Counted from the first letter of the stretch, positions 48,464 through 58,795 are shown. The stretch: DNA of 64,000 nt from Thermotoga petrophila RKU-1 (GCF_000016785.1 NC_009486.1:1736001-1800000), one strand, 5' to 3'. The notes: a model not told the origin generated them from the letters alone. Program-made: numbers and translations.

Positions 48464-51400
48464 ATGAGAAGTTTGTTTTTTTCTTTCATGGTCTTTATGG
48501 CTGCTTTTCTCTTTGGAGGATATGCGTATTTTTCCGGAGATCCTATACTGCGAGTTGGTGAAGGAATTTCTTTCGTCGTTTCGGACATGGAAAATGTTGT
48601 CTTGAATGTGTGGAAAGTGGAAGACGAAGAGACATTCTTGAAAGCCGTCCTCACCGAAGAAAATTTCGATTTCTGGTGGCAGGAGAACAATCCCCTTGTT
48701 TACAGAAAAACATTCTCTTCAAGGAACGAGTGGAAAGAATTCTCCGTTCCTTTGAAAGAAAAGGGCTTTTATTTTGCCACTTTGACAACCCCGTTGGCAG
48801 GAACGTCTGTGATAACAAGAGAACTCGACAGGGGATTGTTCATCGTTACCGATCTTGAGGTGATTTACTTTTCCGATGGAAGCAGGACCATGCTCCATGT
48901 TTTTGATATCGACGATGGTTTCGCGGAAAAAGCAGAAGTGTTCTTGTACAGAGATTCAATATTAGTTGGCAGACTTTTCACCGATGAATATGGAACCGTC
49001 GAAGTCAACGATCGTTTCGATACGGTTTATGTCAGGTATAAAGACTCTCGCTTCATTGGTAATGTGTATTCCCCTAGAAGATTTGTTGAAGATGAGAAAC
49101 TCTTTCTCATCACGGACCGACCCATTTATAAACCGTCCGATACTGTTTACTTCAGAGGACAACTTTTCAAGGTTGATGGGAACGTGTACAGGGCTTTTGA
49201 AAGCACAGGAGTAACCGTGACTGTTTTCGACACGAAGGAAAACGAGATCTACAGGTCAACTTTTGAAACCAGTGCACTCGGAGGCTTCAGCGGAGATTTG
49301 AAATTACCAGACACGGCTCCAGTTGGTCTTTACAGGATAAAGATCGAGCATGGTGAGAACACGTTCTGGGAGAATTTCCTGGTTGAGGAGTACAGAAAGC
49401 CAGAATACAGAGTAAACATCGAAACCGACAGGGAAACGTACATATCTGGAGAAGTTATAAACTATCGGATCAGGGTAAAGTATTTCAACGATCAGCCGGT
49501 CGAAAAAGCAGAGGTTGCCTATTACGTTCATGCGTTTCCGGAAGACGAAAATGGTTATCTGGTCTACAGAGGAACAGGCTTTACGAACGAAAAGGGAGTT
49601 CTGGAGTTTGGCGTGAAGACCCAGGAAGGTTTTCAGGGAGTCTACGCTCTGGAGGTCATCGTGGTAGATGTGAGTCAGAGACAGATCGAAGAAAAAAAGA
49701 CGGTAAAGGTATACGCTGATGACGTTTTAATCTCTCCACAGGACAGGTTCGTTTACACATCTCCTGGAAATCAGGTGAGGATGACTGTGAAGGTAACGGA
49801 TCTGTCAGGAAACCCTCTGGAAGGTGTTCTCTACGTCCTGCACGATGATTCAACGAGCACAGCGGTTGTGGAAAACGGTGAAGCAACTTTCACGTTCGTT
49901 CCATATGAAGTCAGAGACTATAAACTGGAACTGTCCTTCAAGAAGGCAAAGACACATGTTTACGTGTATGCCTACCATGGTGCAAGAACGAGCAATGAGT
50001 TTGTGATCGTCGCAGAAAGCGACACGGTGAAACCTGGTGATAGAATACCGGTTCGTCTCCTTGCCCCTGGTAATGTGAAGGGTGTTCTGGGAATTACTTC
50101 GAAGAGGATCTACAAAACGATTCCCGTTATCTTCACAGGTTCCACCGAATTTCTCGTTGAAATCCCTGAAAATATCCTGGAAAAGAACATTTTCTTTGTT
50201 TTTACTGGATTCGACGAAAAAGGCGAAATCTATCTGACGAAAAAACTGGATGTTTCTTTGAATACCAATTTCACCGACATGGAGATAAAGTTCGACAAAG
50301 ACCAGTACGAACCAGGAGAAATCGCACAGATCACCATAAAATCCAGTGTGGATGAGATCTGCATCTCGGTGGTCGATGAGGCGATATACGATCTTGTGGG
50401 GACAGAGCCACCTGTTCTCGAAGAATTTCTGTATCCTTCCATGAATTATCCACTGGTGAGAGGAAACTTCGCGTCCGGATGGATACTTTACGTTTCGAGG
50501 AATTCGATCCGAAACAAACTTGCTTCGTTGCCCGAAGAGAAAACCTTTGCCGATTTCAAACAGAATGCTTTCCCCAGTAGGGTGAATGTCAGAGAATACT
50601 TTCCTGACACAGTCCTGTGGATACCTGATGTGAAACTCCACGACGGTACGGCGAGGATAAGTTTCAAGGTGCCAGACAGCATAACCTCGTTCAGAGCAAC
50701 TGCCTATGGTTTTTCAAAGGACAGATTTTCTCAAGGAGAAGAAACCATCGTTGTTTCTAAGGATTTCTACATAACACCACATCTTCCCTCCTTCCTGAGG
50801 GAAGGAGACATCATGAGACTATCTGCAACTGTTTTCAACAGAACGGGGAAGGAGCTTTTCGTCGAGATCAGAATAGAGCTGCCTGATAACATAAAACTCG
50901 TTGAAGGAAACTCGTCGAGACATTTCTTGATGGAGGCGAACTCATCTCACACTGAGACCTGGACCGTGAAGGCGATTTCTCCTTCCGAGGAAAGTTTCGT
51001 GCAATTCTTTGCAAGCGGAGGCGATCTGAGTGATGCGATTTCACTGAAAGTTCCTGTCAGAAGGTTCGCTTTTGAGAGGGAATTTTATAGGATTATGTTC
51101 ATAGACGGAGAAGAAACAGTGACGCTTCCAGAAGGGCCGTTTGTTTTCTCGAAGATAAGGTTTTTGAGCGGCATAACACCACTCATCGAGGATAGTTTGA
51201 GGGAACTCATAGGATTTCCGTACGGATGTGTTGAGCAGACCATGAGTCGGTTCTTCCCTGCGGTGGTTGCGGCCAACCTGGGGTTGAAGGTGGAAGATCT
51301 GGATGAAATCATACGAAAAGGATTGTTCAGAATATATTACTATCAGCATGCTGACGGTGGATGGGGATGGTTTGTTACAGACAAAACCAACAATTTCATG

Positions 51401-52522
51401 ACATGCTATGTTATGGAAGGGTTGTATTTCACAATGAAAGCAGGTTATAATGTGGCAGAAAGTGTTTTGGAGAGAGGAATAGAGTACCTCAAAGCCCATC
51501 CATCGGCTTACGGTTCCTACGTTTTGGATCTGTACGACATCGAGCACGAACCGTTCGAACCCCAGACCCCCGCAGATCTGGTTTTCCTGAGTATGGAGTC
51601 AAAAGAAGCGTTGACGAAGGTGCTGAAGTACGTAGTCCAGGACGATCAAAAGGCCTATCTGAAGGTGACTTCTGAAGACCCCCTCATCAGTGAGATACAA
51701 CTCAACAGTGTCCTGCTCAAAGCCCTTGTGAAATGGAAAGAGTTCCCTGAACTCCAGAAAAAACTGGTTAACTACCTTCTTTTGAAGAAAGAGGGATACT
51801 TCTGGACTTCCACGAAGGACACCTCTTTTGCGATCCTTGCACTCCTTGAAGCGATGCCAGTGTACGAATCTACCTCTTTGAGGGTTTTAAACTCTGGAAA
51901 AGAGTTCGTACTGAGATCAGGAGAGGAGAGCCAACTTGTCCCTGGACCTCTGATTGTCTCGGGCAATGGTGTGGTGGAGGTGCACGTTGTACATCCAGTT
52001 GTACCGAAAGAGTCTGTGAGTGAGGGCATGGAGATAAAAAGAAAGTTTTACAAGAGGTATGAGCTTTTCATAGAAGAGATAAGAAGCCTCGTGGATGCCT
52101 TCGTGCCGCTTGGAAGAGGCTATGTACCGCATTCGATACACAGGGTTGAGGAAGAAAAGGACGATGAACTCTTCATCTTACCTTATGAACTCCGGAATGA
52201 AACTGTCGAGTATGGAGGAATCACCATGAAAGTGAATGGTAACAGAGTCGAGATAAAAGGAGAGACGTACTCGTTTTCCAGGATAAAGACACAAAACGGT
52301 TTGATTCTCATAGTTCTTGGAAATGAAGCTCTCGTCTATGATCCGGGAAAAAACACAGTCACAAGGTATCTGGAGGTTCTGGACGGAGATTTCGTTGGAG
52401 ACAGGGGGGAGACAGATTCTACTATGTGGCTGCAGAAGGGTACGACCTGGAAAAATTATCGGATGTGTCTTTTTCGGAAGAAGAAATCAGAGAATGGACA
52501 AAAGGAGAATGTTGTTCCATAA
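48464..52522 (+). CDS. Alpha-2-macroglobulin (copy 2, C-terminally truncated)
   Basis: 1352 residues. A signal peptide (RSLFFSFMVFMAAFLFGG), macroglobulin domains and the thioester motif PYGCVEQTMS (about residue 921) are intact and clearly paralogous to copy 1. Similarity ends near TRYLEVLDGDF (about 52393). The last 40 residues are an out-of-frame reading of the downstream GGDEF gene. About 225 residues of the C-terminal domain, plus the partner peptidase and DUF1175 genes, are absent. The trap mechanism needs the C-terminal domain region, so activity is doubtful. GGGGTGGGGGT precedes the ATG. Confidence 0.85.
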   Translation: MRSLFFSFMVFMAAFLFGGYAYFSGDPILRVGEGISFVVSDMENVVLNVWKVEDEETFLKAVLTEENFDFWWQENNPLVYRKTFSSRNEWKEFSVPLKEKGFYFATLTTPLAGTSVITRELDRGLFIVTDLEVIYFSDGSRTMLHVFDIDDGFAEKAEVFLYRDSILVGRLFTDEYGTVEVNDRFDTVYVRYKDSRFIGNVYSPRRFVEDEKLFLITDRPIYKPSDTVYFRGQLFKVDGNVYRAFESTGVTVTVFDTKENEIYRSTFETSALGGFSGDLKLPDTAPVGLYRIKIEHGENTFWENFLVEEYRKPEYRVNIETDRETYISGEVINYRIRVKYFNDQPVEKAEVAYYVHAFPEDENGYLVYRGTGFTNEKGVLEFGVKTQEGFQGVYALEVIVVDVSQRQIEEKKTVKVYADDVLISPQDRFVYTSPGNQVRMTVKVTDLSGNPLEGVLYVLHDDSTSTAVVENGEATFTFVPYEVRDYKLELSFKKAKTHVYVYAYHGARTSNEFVIVAESDTVKPGDRIPVRLLAPGNVKGVLGITSKRIYKTIPVIFTGSTEFLVEIPENILEKNIFFVFTGFDEKGEIYLTKKLDVSLNTNFTDMEIKFDKDQYEPGEIAQITIKSSVDEICISVVDEAIYDLVGTEPPVLEEFLYPSMNYPLVRGNFASGWILYVSRNSIRNKLASLPEEKTFADFKQNAFPSRVNVREYFPDTVLWIPDVKLHDGTARISFKVPDSITSFRATAYGFSKDRFSQGEETIVVSKDFYITPHLPSFLREGDIMRLSATVFNRTGKELFVEIRIELPDNIKLVEGNSSRHFLMEANSSHTETWTVKAISPSEESFVQFFASGGDLSDAISLKVPVRRFAFEREFYRIMFIDGEETVTLPEGPFVFSKIRFLSGITPLIEDSLRELIGFPYGCVEQTMSRFFPAVVAANLGLKVEDLDEIIRKGLFRIYYYQHADGGWGWFVTDKTNNFMTCYVMEGLYFTMKAGYNVAESVLERGIEYLKAHPSAYGSYVLDLYDIEHEPFEPQTPADLVFLSMESKEALTKVLKYVVQDDQKAYLKVTSEDPLISEIQLNSVLLKALVKWKEFPELQKKLVNYLLLKKEGYFWTSTKDTSFAILALLEAMPVYESTSLRVLNSGKEFVLRSGEESQLVPGPLIVSGNGVVEVHVVHPVVPKESVSEGMEIKRKFYKRYELFIEEIRSLVDAFVPLGRGYVPHSIHRVEEEKDDELFILPYELRNETVEYGGITMKVNGNRVEIKGETYSFSRIKTQNGLILIVLGNEALVYDPGKNTVTRYLEVLDGDFVGDRGETDSTMWLQKGTTWKNYRMCLFRKKKSENGQKENVVP
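52397..52415 (+). repeat. Direct 8-bp repeat at the macroglobulin/GGDEF junction
   Basis: GGAGACAG occurs at 52397-52404 and again at 52408-52415, separated by GGG. The first copy reads in the macroglobulin frame and the second in the GGDEF frame (11 bp apart). It looks like the microhomology scar of a deletion that joined the two genes. Confidence 0.6.
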
Positions 52523-53298
52523 GAAAGATCGCCGCCCTCATCGATAGAGAACTTCTAGACCAGGATCGATACAGAAAACTCGTTGAACATGCAAGGTTTG
52601 AAGAAATCAGATCTAACCTGTGCTTTGTTATCGATTTCAAAGGCAAACCCATGGTTCTTTTCAATCTGGACAACTTCGAAAGCGAAGATGCATTCAACGA
52701 AGTCTCCCTTGAATTGGTAAGGCTGTTTGCAACATACACAAAAATCCTCTTTGAGCGATTGAAAGTCGAAGAAGAGCTGGCAGAGAAAACTCGGCTTTTA
52801 GAGGTCTTTTCTTACTACGATCCCCTCACAGGTCTTCCCAACAGACGGCTGATGGAAGAGTTGAGCAAAAAGTTGTTAGCTCTTGCAAAAAGGGAAGGAA
52901 AGGAGATTGCTGTGGTTTTCCTGGATCTTTCGGGATTTAAAAAGATAAACGACACGTTCGGACATGAAGCGGGTGATCAGATTTTGAAGGAGGTTAGCAC
53001 CAGACTGAAAAGAGTCTTGAGAGAAAATGATGTTATTGCAAGGTTTGGAGGAGATGAATTCGTGTTCATCATATACGACTGTGGGAAAGATTGTATAGAG
53101 ACTGTTTTGAGAAGAATCTTGAACTCTCTGGAAAAACCACTCGACATAGAAGGACAGAAAGTGCAGATCTCTGGAAACTTCGGAGTGGCTTTCTACCCGA
53201 AAGATGGAGAAGAGTTCAACAATCTTCTCAGGAAGGCAGATTTTGCCATGTACCTGGCAAAAAGAAATAAGGAACATGTCAGATTCTACGAAGAGTAA
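52426..53298 (+). CDS. GGDEF diguanylate cyclase, 5'-truncated
   Basis: 290 residues from GTG 52426, but the frame is open back to the junction (GDRFYYVAAEGYD) with no ribosome site, so the natural N-terminus is lost. Residues 1-110 look like the end of a GAF-type sensor, followed by a short coiled coil. The cyclase domain is complete: YYDPLTGLPNRRLM, VFLDLSGFKKINDTFGHEAGD, a RxxD inhibitory site (RENDVIA) and the active site RFGGDEF. It could make c-di-GMP if expressed, perhaps by read-through from the macroglobulin transcript. Confidence 0.75.
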   Translation: MAAEGYDLEKLSDVSFSEEEIREWTKGECCSIRKIAALIDRELLDQDRYRKLVEHARFEEIRSNLCFVIDFKGKPMVLFNLDNFESEDAFNEVSLELVRLFATYTKILFERLKVEEELAEKTRLLEVFSYYDPLTGLPNRRLMEELSKKLLALAKREGKEIAVVFLDLSGFKKINDTFGHEAGDQILKEVSTRLKRVLRENDVIARFGGDEFVFIIYDCGKDCIETVLRRILNSLEKPLDIEGQKVQISGNFGVAFYPKDGEEFNNLLRKADFAMYLAKRNKEHVRFYEE

Positions 53299-53328
53299 TG
53301 TCACGACACAATCTGGAAGGTGATTTCC

Positions 53329-54090
53329 GTGGAGGAGTACCTGGAATATCTCAGGGTAGTGAAGAAAAGAAGCGAAAGAACACTGTACCAGTATCGCTCC
53401 ATTTTGAAGGAATTCGCCGAGTACGAACCCGTCACCCTTGATTCCTGGAGGGAATATCTACACAGAATATCAAGCAACGCTCCCACCACCCAGCGTAACA
53501 AACTCGTTGTGGTGAAAAACTACCTGAACTGGAAAGCAGACAGAGGAATTCTGAACGTGAAGGATCGCTTCTGGAACGAAGCCGAACCCCCTCGCTACGC
53601 GGTACTGCCGAAAGCCGTGGAACTCGAGGAAATCAAGCGCATCATCGAAGCATGTGATCATCGAATGTATAAGGCGATCTTCAAAGTGCTCGCCAACACG
53701 GGAATGAGGGTCTCAGAACTTGTGGGTCTTTCAATACAGGACATCTCACTGAACGATACCGCCAGAATACGAATAAAAGGAAAAGGCAACAAAGAAAGAA
53801 TCATCAACGTTTCCAGAGATCTGGTGGAAGAACTCGTGAGATCTGGTTTCTTCGAGAAAAAGCCCTCTGTTCGCTCGATACAGAGGGCCGTCAAACGATA
53901 CGCCAGAAAGGCTGGAATAAGAAAAAAGGTGACACCACACATTTTCAGACATTCCTTCGCTGTTGCTTTGATAGAGCGAGGAATTCCCCTGAACAAGATA
54001 CAGGCCCTTCTTGGTCACGCCAACATTTCAACCACTTCCATATATCTAAAAATAGCAAGCGAAGGGGTTGAGGTGCCGAAGATTATTTGA
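53329..54090 (+). CDS. Tyrosine recombinase, XerD/XerA-like
   Basis: 253 residues from GTG 53329 (GGAAGGTGAT upstream; an in-frame GTG at 53320 lies on the ribosome site). An N-terminal SAM-like core-binding domain (residues 1-90) and a C-terminal catalytic domain with RVSELVG (Arg), HIFRHSFAV (His-x-x-Arg), GHANISTTSIY (His and nucleophile Tyr). The size and neighbourhood fit T. maritima TM0967, the likely chromosome-dimer-resolving recombinase, and not a phage integrase. It adjoins the rearranged GGDEF gene by 30 nt. Confidence 0.85.
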   Translation: MEEYLEYLRVVKKRSERTLYQYRSILKEFAEYEPVTLDSWREYLHRISSNAPTTQRNKLVVVKNYLNWKADRGILNVKDRFWNEAEPPRYAVLPKAVELEEIKRIIEACDHRMYKAIFKVLANTGMRVSELVGLSIQDISLNDTARIRIKGKGNKERIINVSRDLVEELVRSGFFEKKPSVRSIQRAVKRYARKAGIRKKVTPHIFRHSFAVALIERGIPLNKIQALLGHANISTTSIYLKIASEGVEVPKII

Positions 54091-54265
54091 TGCAAAATAA
54101 GAGTAGCCATACCAAGTAATGTTCTATCGATTTAATATTATGAATAATCAAATTTCGACATACCTACACTTTGTTTCTTGATATCTTCTAAAGCAGATAA
54201 TAAAATAATACATTTCTATACAATACAGTATCGTAAACTAACATTTCTTGGTTGTTACCGAAAGA

Positions 54266-55072
54266 TTATTTCGAAACATCCTCGATGGTTCTGTTCAATT
54301 TGCCGCTTGTCAGGCCTTCCAGATCCAGCGTCACAAAGGAAAAACCTATTTTTCGAAGGTTTGAGACGATTTTCTCTCTTTTCTCCATGAAGACCTTCAT
54401 ATTCTCCTTCTTTACTTCTATCACTGCTAATCTGTACGGGAAAAATCTCACCCTCACTTCCTCAAAACCAAGATCTCTGAGAAAATTCTCTGCCGCCTCC
54501 ACCATTCTGACCTTCTCCATGTCCAGGCCAAAACCGTATGGAAACCTGGAGCACAGGCAAGCCATGGCAGGCTTGTTCCAGGTTGGAAGGCTCAGTTTTC
54601 TGGAAAAATCCCTGATTTCCTCCTTTGTCACTTCGAACTCTATAAAGGGATGCCAGATCCCATCTTCCGTGGAAGCCTTCACGCCCGGTCTGTAATCTTG
54701 AAGGTCAGAGAAGTTCAACCCATCTGCTATCACTTCGAATCCATGTTCTTTTGCCCAGTTTTTCACAACACTGTCTCTCAGTTTTCTGCACAGATAACAT
54801 CTGTCTGGAGGATTTTCTATGAGATGTCTACTTTTGAGTTCGTTCAACTCGATGAATTCATGTCTTATTCCGATGAGCCCTGCCAGTCTTTTTGCCTTTT
54901 CTATCTCCTTCCTTGGGATGACAGGAGAGTCTATTGTGAGTGCTACACTGTTTTCACCCAGTGCTTCGTGAGTGAGTTTTGCAAGGAGTGTGCTGTCCAC
55001 TCCTCCCGAGAACATCACCACGACTTTCTTTTTTTCTTTCAAAGCTTCCAGGATCTTTCTGATCTTGCTCAT
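54266..55072 (-). CDS. larE: LarE: sacrificial sulfur transferase for the nickel-pincer cofactor
   Basis: 268 residues from ATG 55072, overlapping the larB stop. The PP-loop SGGVDST (22-28) activates the substrate with ATP. Cysteines at 92 and 95 (RCYLCRK) and 172 and 174 (ACLCSRFPYG) stand where [4Fe-4S]-type LarE proteins hold a cluster, unlike the single-Cys sacrificial enzyme of Lactobacillus. If so, sulfur would be relayed through a cluster and not taken from the protein backbone. Third gene of larC-larB-larE. Confidence 0.88.
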   Translation of the reverse strand: MSKIRKILEALKEKKKVVVMFSGGVDSTLLAKLTHEALGENSVALTIDSPVIPRKEIEKAKRLAGLIGIRHEFIELNELKSRHLIENPPDRCYLCRKLRDSVVKNWAKEHGFEVIADGLNFSDLQDYRPGVKASTEDGIWHPFIEFEVTKEEIRDFSRKLSLPTWNKPAMACLCSRFPYGFGLDMEKVRMVEAAENFLRDLGFEEVRVRFFPYRLAVIEVKKENMKVFMEKREKIVSNLRKIGFSFVTLDLEGLTSGKLNRTIEDVSK

Positions 55073-55824
55073 CTTTCTGCACTCCCGATTCTTCTCAGAA
55101 TCCTCACGGCGGCTGCGGCAGCACCGACGGTGTTTCCTATGTTCACCACAAGAAGGCCTGGAACACACGTCTGAAGCATCGTTGTAAGAGCTCCCGTGCC
55201 CTCTCCACCGTGTCCGTAACCGATGGGCGTGGGAACTGCTATCACGGGAAGATCCGTCAGAGATGCTACGAGAGAAGGTAAAATTCCCTCCATTCCAGCG
55301 AAAACCATGATGAGATCAGCATCTTTTACCTGTTTCAACGCATAAAAAGACCGGTGTATTCCTGCAACACCTGCGTCATAAACCTTCCTCACTGTGGCAC
55401 CGAGTTCTTCGAGTATGAGAGAAGTTTCTTCAGCGAAGGGAACATCAGAAGTCCCCGCAGTTATTACGCCCACTGTTCCATCCAGTCTTTCAGGGATATC
55501 TTTCTTCTTCACAACCAGAAGCCTGCCTGCTTCTTTTATTTCATACTCTCTGAATCTGTCCTTTACCACCTTTTTCTTTTCCTCGTCCAGATGGGAAACA
55601 AAAGCGATTCCCTTCTTCTCCAGGAACTTTTCCACGGCCAGGATTATGTGCTTGGTTGTCTTTCCAGATGCAAAAACGACCTCAGGAAAGCCCTGCCGTC
55701 TTTCTCTTTCCAGATCCAGCATCAACTCATCAGTTCTTTCATAGAAAGTCTCCAGAATCTTCTTTTCTGCTTCCTCGAGCGCTATTTCACCCTTTAAAAG
55801 GGCATTCAGGATGCTCTCAAACAT
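55069..55824 (-). CDS. larB: LarB: NaAD carboxylase/hydrolase (PurE-like)
   Basis: 251 residues with a PurE-related C-terminal domain ([46 protein letters not shown]). LarB carboxylates nicotinic acid adenine dinucleotide and releases AMP, the first step in making the nickel-pincer nucleotide. It overlaps larC by 8 nt and larE by 4 nt, so the three are translationally coupled. Confidence 0.92.
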   Translation of the reverse strand: MFESILNALLKGEIALEEAEKKILETFYERTDELMLDLERERRQGFPEVVFASGKTTKHIILAVEKFLEKKGIAFVSHLDEEKKKVVKDRFREYEIKEAGRLLVVKKKDIPERLDGTVGVITAGTSDVPFAEETSLILEELGATVRKVYDAGVAGIHRSFYALKQVKDADLIMVFAGMEGILPSLVASLTDLPVIAVPTPIGYGHGGEGTGALTTMLQTCVPGLLVVNIGNTVGAAAAAVRILRRIGSAER

Positions 55825-57010
55825 TTCCTTGAACCTCCGATATCTTCCTGTAGACTGCGTTATAGATCTCTTTGAGTGGCACCTCTTTTTCCTGTGCTAT
55901 CTTTTTGCAGGCTTCGTACTCTGGAGAGACGTTCACGACTTCAGAATCAAAATATGCCACTTTCACGGGGATCTTTCCGTATTCCGTCTCCACTGATATC
56001 ACCTTACGTGGTGCTTCCACCTTCTCGAGGTGAAAGACCCTTGCACCTATACTGGTACTTTCTTTGAAGAGAACTTTCAGGATCTGGTCTCTTTTTTCCT
56101 CAGAACATAGGACGGAAACTTTCACAGCCGGGCGGTTCTTCTTCATGTATATGGGGGTGTAGAAAACGTCTTTTGCACCCGTTTCGAACAGTTTTTCCAT
56201 GAGGTATCCAAAAAGTTGAGGATTCATATCATCCACGTTTGTCTCTATGAGGATGTCTCTTTCACTTTTTCCTTCCAGAAAGCCGAGGTATCCTCGAAGA
56301 ACGTTCGGTATCTCAAGATCCACTGTTCCGGCTCCGTATCCCACCTTTTCTATTCTCAGAATCGGTGTTCCGAACTCGTCGACCAGTTCCTTCAGGATCA
56401 CGGCTCCCGTTGGTGTGACGAGTTCTGCCCGCACCTTTTGATCCATGTAGATCGGTATGCCCTTCAGAAGTTCGGCGGTTGCCGGGGCTGGGACCGGGTA
56501 TCTACCGTGTTCTGTCATCACAAAACCGCTTCCTGTGTTGACGGCGCCGCAGAAGACTCTTTCCACACCGAGGAGTTCCAGCCCTACCACGGCTCCTGCA
56601 ATCTCTATCACCGCGTCCATGGCTCCCACTTCGTGGAAATGAACCTTCTCTTTTGGAAGACCATGGACCTTGCTTTCTGCTTCGGCGAGGGTTTCGAACA
56701 TCTCTGTTGCTTTTTCCCTCGCAGGATCCTCGAGCCTTTCGAGTATTTTCATTATCTCCGAAAGATGCCTTCCGTGGTGTTCATGATCTATGTGGTCTTC
56801 GTGGTGTTCTTTTCCTGGAAAGACAACGTCCACTTTCGTTGCGGTTATTCCCTTTTTGTTGACCTTCCTTATTCTCAATTCAAACTCGACGCCCAATTTT
56901 GAAAGGCGTTTTTTGAGCTCCTCAGGATCAACACCCAGATCGACAAGAAGCCCAAGGAACATATCACCGGCAATTCCGGAAAACGGATCGAGGTAGAGAA
57001 TCTTCTCCAT
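55817..57010 (-). CDS. larC: LarC: nickel insertion enzyme for the nickel-pincer cofactor
   Basis: 397 residues as a single frame, whereas in Lactobacillus plantarum larC is made by programmed frameshift. The opening is [22 protein letters not shown], with a His-rich [15 protein letters not shown] segment near 70-85 suited to nickel handling, then [20 protein letters not shown] and [13 protein letters not shown]. LarC inserts Ni in a CTP-dependent step (family knowledge). GGAGGGAGC precedes the ATG. First gene of the lar operon. No larA racemase is in the window. Confidence 0.92.
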   Translation of the reverse strand: MEKILYLDPFSGIAGDMFLGLLVDLGVDPEELKKRLSKLGVEFELRIRKVNKKGITATKVDVVFPGKEHHEDHIDHEHHGRHLSEIMKILERLEDPAREKATEMFETLAEAESKVHGLPKEKVHFHEVGAMDAVIEIAGAVVGLELLGVERVFCGAVNTGSGFVMTEHGRYPVPAPATAELLKGIPIYMDQKVRAELVTPTGAVILKELVDEFGTPILRIEKVGYGAGTVDLEIPNVLRGYLGFLEGKSERDILIETNVDDMNPQLFGYLMEKLFETGAKDVFYTPIYMKKNRPAVKVSVLCSEEKRDQILKVLFKESTSIGARVFHLEKVEAPRKVISVETEYGKIPVKVAYFDSEVVNVSPEYEACKKIAQEKEVPLKEIYNAVYRKISEVQGNV

Positions 57011-57148
57011 TTCTCTGCTCCCTCCTTTAGAAATGAGTATATACTAATTGCCTTTCCGAACCAAGTAACATCTGAATTAAAACGAAGCACATCGAAGAAA
57101 TTCGAGTGAGAATACTAATAGAACGCCTGCGAGGGAGGGATGTAGAGG

Positions 57149-58795
57149 ATGCAGTGGAAAGACGTTGAGCCTCTGGTGAACGAACTTCTGAAGTTTCCTA
57201 TCTCTTCTTCTGAAGACTTCAGAAATTTTGTCAACAGGGTAACGGATTTCTTCGACCAGGTGGAGGAGGAACACGCCTGGCTCTACATCAGAATGACTGT
57301 GAACGCAGACAACAAAGAGTACGCAAAAGCCTACGAGGAGTTTATGAAAGAGGTCGTTGCAAAACTCAGACCCTATGAACAGAAGATCAAAGAAAAGATC
57401 GTCGAAAACGAACGTTTTGCACCACTTGGATACGAGCACATGATAAAGATCCTCAAGAACGATGTGGAACTGTTCAGGGAAGAGAACATCCCTCTTCAGG
57501 TGAAGGAGAGTATACTGGCCAAAAATTACGGAACACTCGTTGGAAGCATCGAGGTGGAATTCAAGGGAGAAAAGAAAACCCTCCAGCAACTCTCCGCCTA
57601 TCTGAAAGATCCCGACAGGTCCACAAGAGAACTTGCCTGGAGGAAAAGATACGAAGGAATATGGAGAGTGAGAGAAAAACTCAACGAACTCTTCGACGAG
57701 CTCAAAAACATAAGACATCAGCAGGCTCTGAACGCCGGCTTCTCCAACTACAGAGACTACATGCACAGGTTGAAGGGAAGATTCGAATACGCACCGGAGG
57801 ATCTGTTTGAGTTTCACTCTGCTGTGGAGAAAGAAGTGGTTCCGTACCTGATGGAAAGAACAAAACTCAGACAGAAAAAACTCGGTGTTGAGAGTGTAAG
57901 GCCGTGGGACACAGCGGTGGATGTGGATGGTAAAGTGTTGAAGCCATTTTCTTCGATAGACGAGTTCGTAGAAAAAACACAGCGGGCCCTGGAAAGAGTG
58001 AACCCTCTCTTTGCAGAAAGGTTTCGCCTCATGAAAGAGAAAAGACTCCTTGACCTTGAAAACAGAAAAGGAAAGGCTCCAGGTGGCTACAACCACACAC
58101 TTCCAAAGACGGGCGCTCCTTTCATCTTCATGAACGCGGTTGGACAGCCAGGGGATGTGAGAACGATCTTTCATGAGCTGGGGCACTCGATGCATTCGTT
58201 TGAAACACTGAGCCTCCCTGTGTTTTACAGACCCCACAGAATGGAAGTCGCTGAACTTGCTTCGATGTCAATGGAACTCATCTCCATGGAGTACTGGAAT
58301 GAGTTCTACGAAGACCAGGAAGATCTCAGGAAGGCAAAGATCGAAGAACTCGAAGGAGCGCTTTACTTTTTGCCGTGGTGCATGACCGTGGACGCCTTCC
58401 AGCACTGGATCTACACCAACCCAGATCACACACCAAAAGAAAGGGACGAATACTTTGCTTACCTGATGGACAGGTTCAACCCGGGAGTAGACTGGAACGA
58501 TCTGGACGAAGAAAAGAAAACGAGGTGGTTCTTTCAGCTTCACATCTTCGAGGTTCCGTTCTATTACATAGAGTATGGAATAGCCCAGATCGGTGCTCTT
58601 GCAATTTACAGGAACTATCTGGAAGACTCAGAAAGGGTTCTTAAAAATTACACCGAATTTCTGAGGGTCGGATGCTCTCTTCCAATCGATAAGGCCTATG
58701 AAACAGCAGGAATAAAGCTGGACTTTTCCAGAGACTACTTGAGGGAAATAGTGAATTTTGTTGCAGAAGAAATTGAAAAGCTGGAGATGGTATAA
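57149..58795 (+). CDS. pepF: Oligoendopeptidase F (M3 family)
   Basis: 548 residues, cytoplasmic. The zinc site is TIFHELGHSMHSF (HExxH), with the third ligand in the downstream MEVAELASMSMEL helix. M3 peptidases cut short oligopeptides taken up or produced by proteasome-like enzymes. Divergent from larC. GAGGGAGGG and TAGAGG lie before ATG 57149. Its last codons contain the extended -10 of the next transcription unit. Likely the TM0963 equivalent; the exact peptidase name is by family. Confidence 0.88.
   Translation: MQWKDVEPLVNELLKFPISSSEDFRNFVNRVTDFFDQVEEEHAWLYIRMTVNADNKEYAKAYEEFMKEVVAKLRPYEQKIKEKIVENERFAPLGYEHMIKILKNDVELFREENIPLQVKESILAKNYGTLVGSIEVEFKGEKKTLQQLSAYLKDPDRSTRELAWRKRYEGIWRVREKLNELFDELKNIRHQQALNAGFSNYRDYMHRLKGRFEYAPEDLFEFHSAVEKEVVPYLMERTKLRQKKLGVESVRPWDTAVDVDGKVLKPFSSIDEFVEKTQRALERVNPLFAERFRLMKEKRLLDLENRKGKAPGGYNHTLPKTGAPFIFMNAVGQPGDVRTIFHELGHSMHSFETLSLPVFYRPHRMEVAELASMSMELISMEYWNEFYEDQEDLRKAKIEELEGALYFLPWCMTVDAFQHWIYTNPDHTPKERDEYFAYLMDRFNPGVDWNDLDEEKKTRWFFQLHIFEVPFYYIEYGIAQIGALAIYRNYLEDSERVLKNYTEFLRVGCSLPIDKAYETAGIKLDFSRDYLREIVNFVAEEIEKLEMV

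Noticed and set aside
53329-54090. XerD-like gene as a phage or island integrase
   Set aside because: Its size, lack of an arm-binding domain and neighbourhood fit the conserved Thermotoga chromosomal Xer recombinase.
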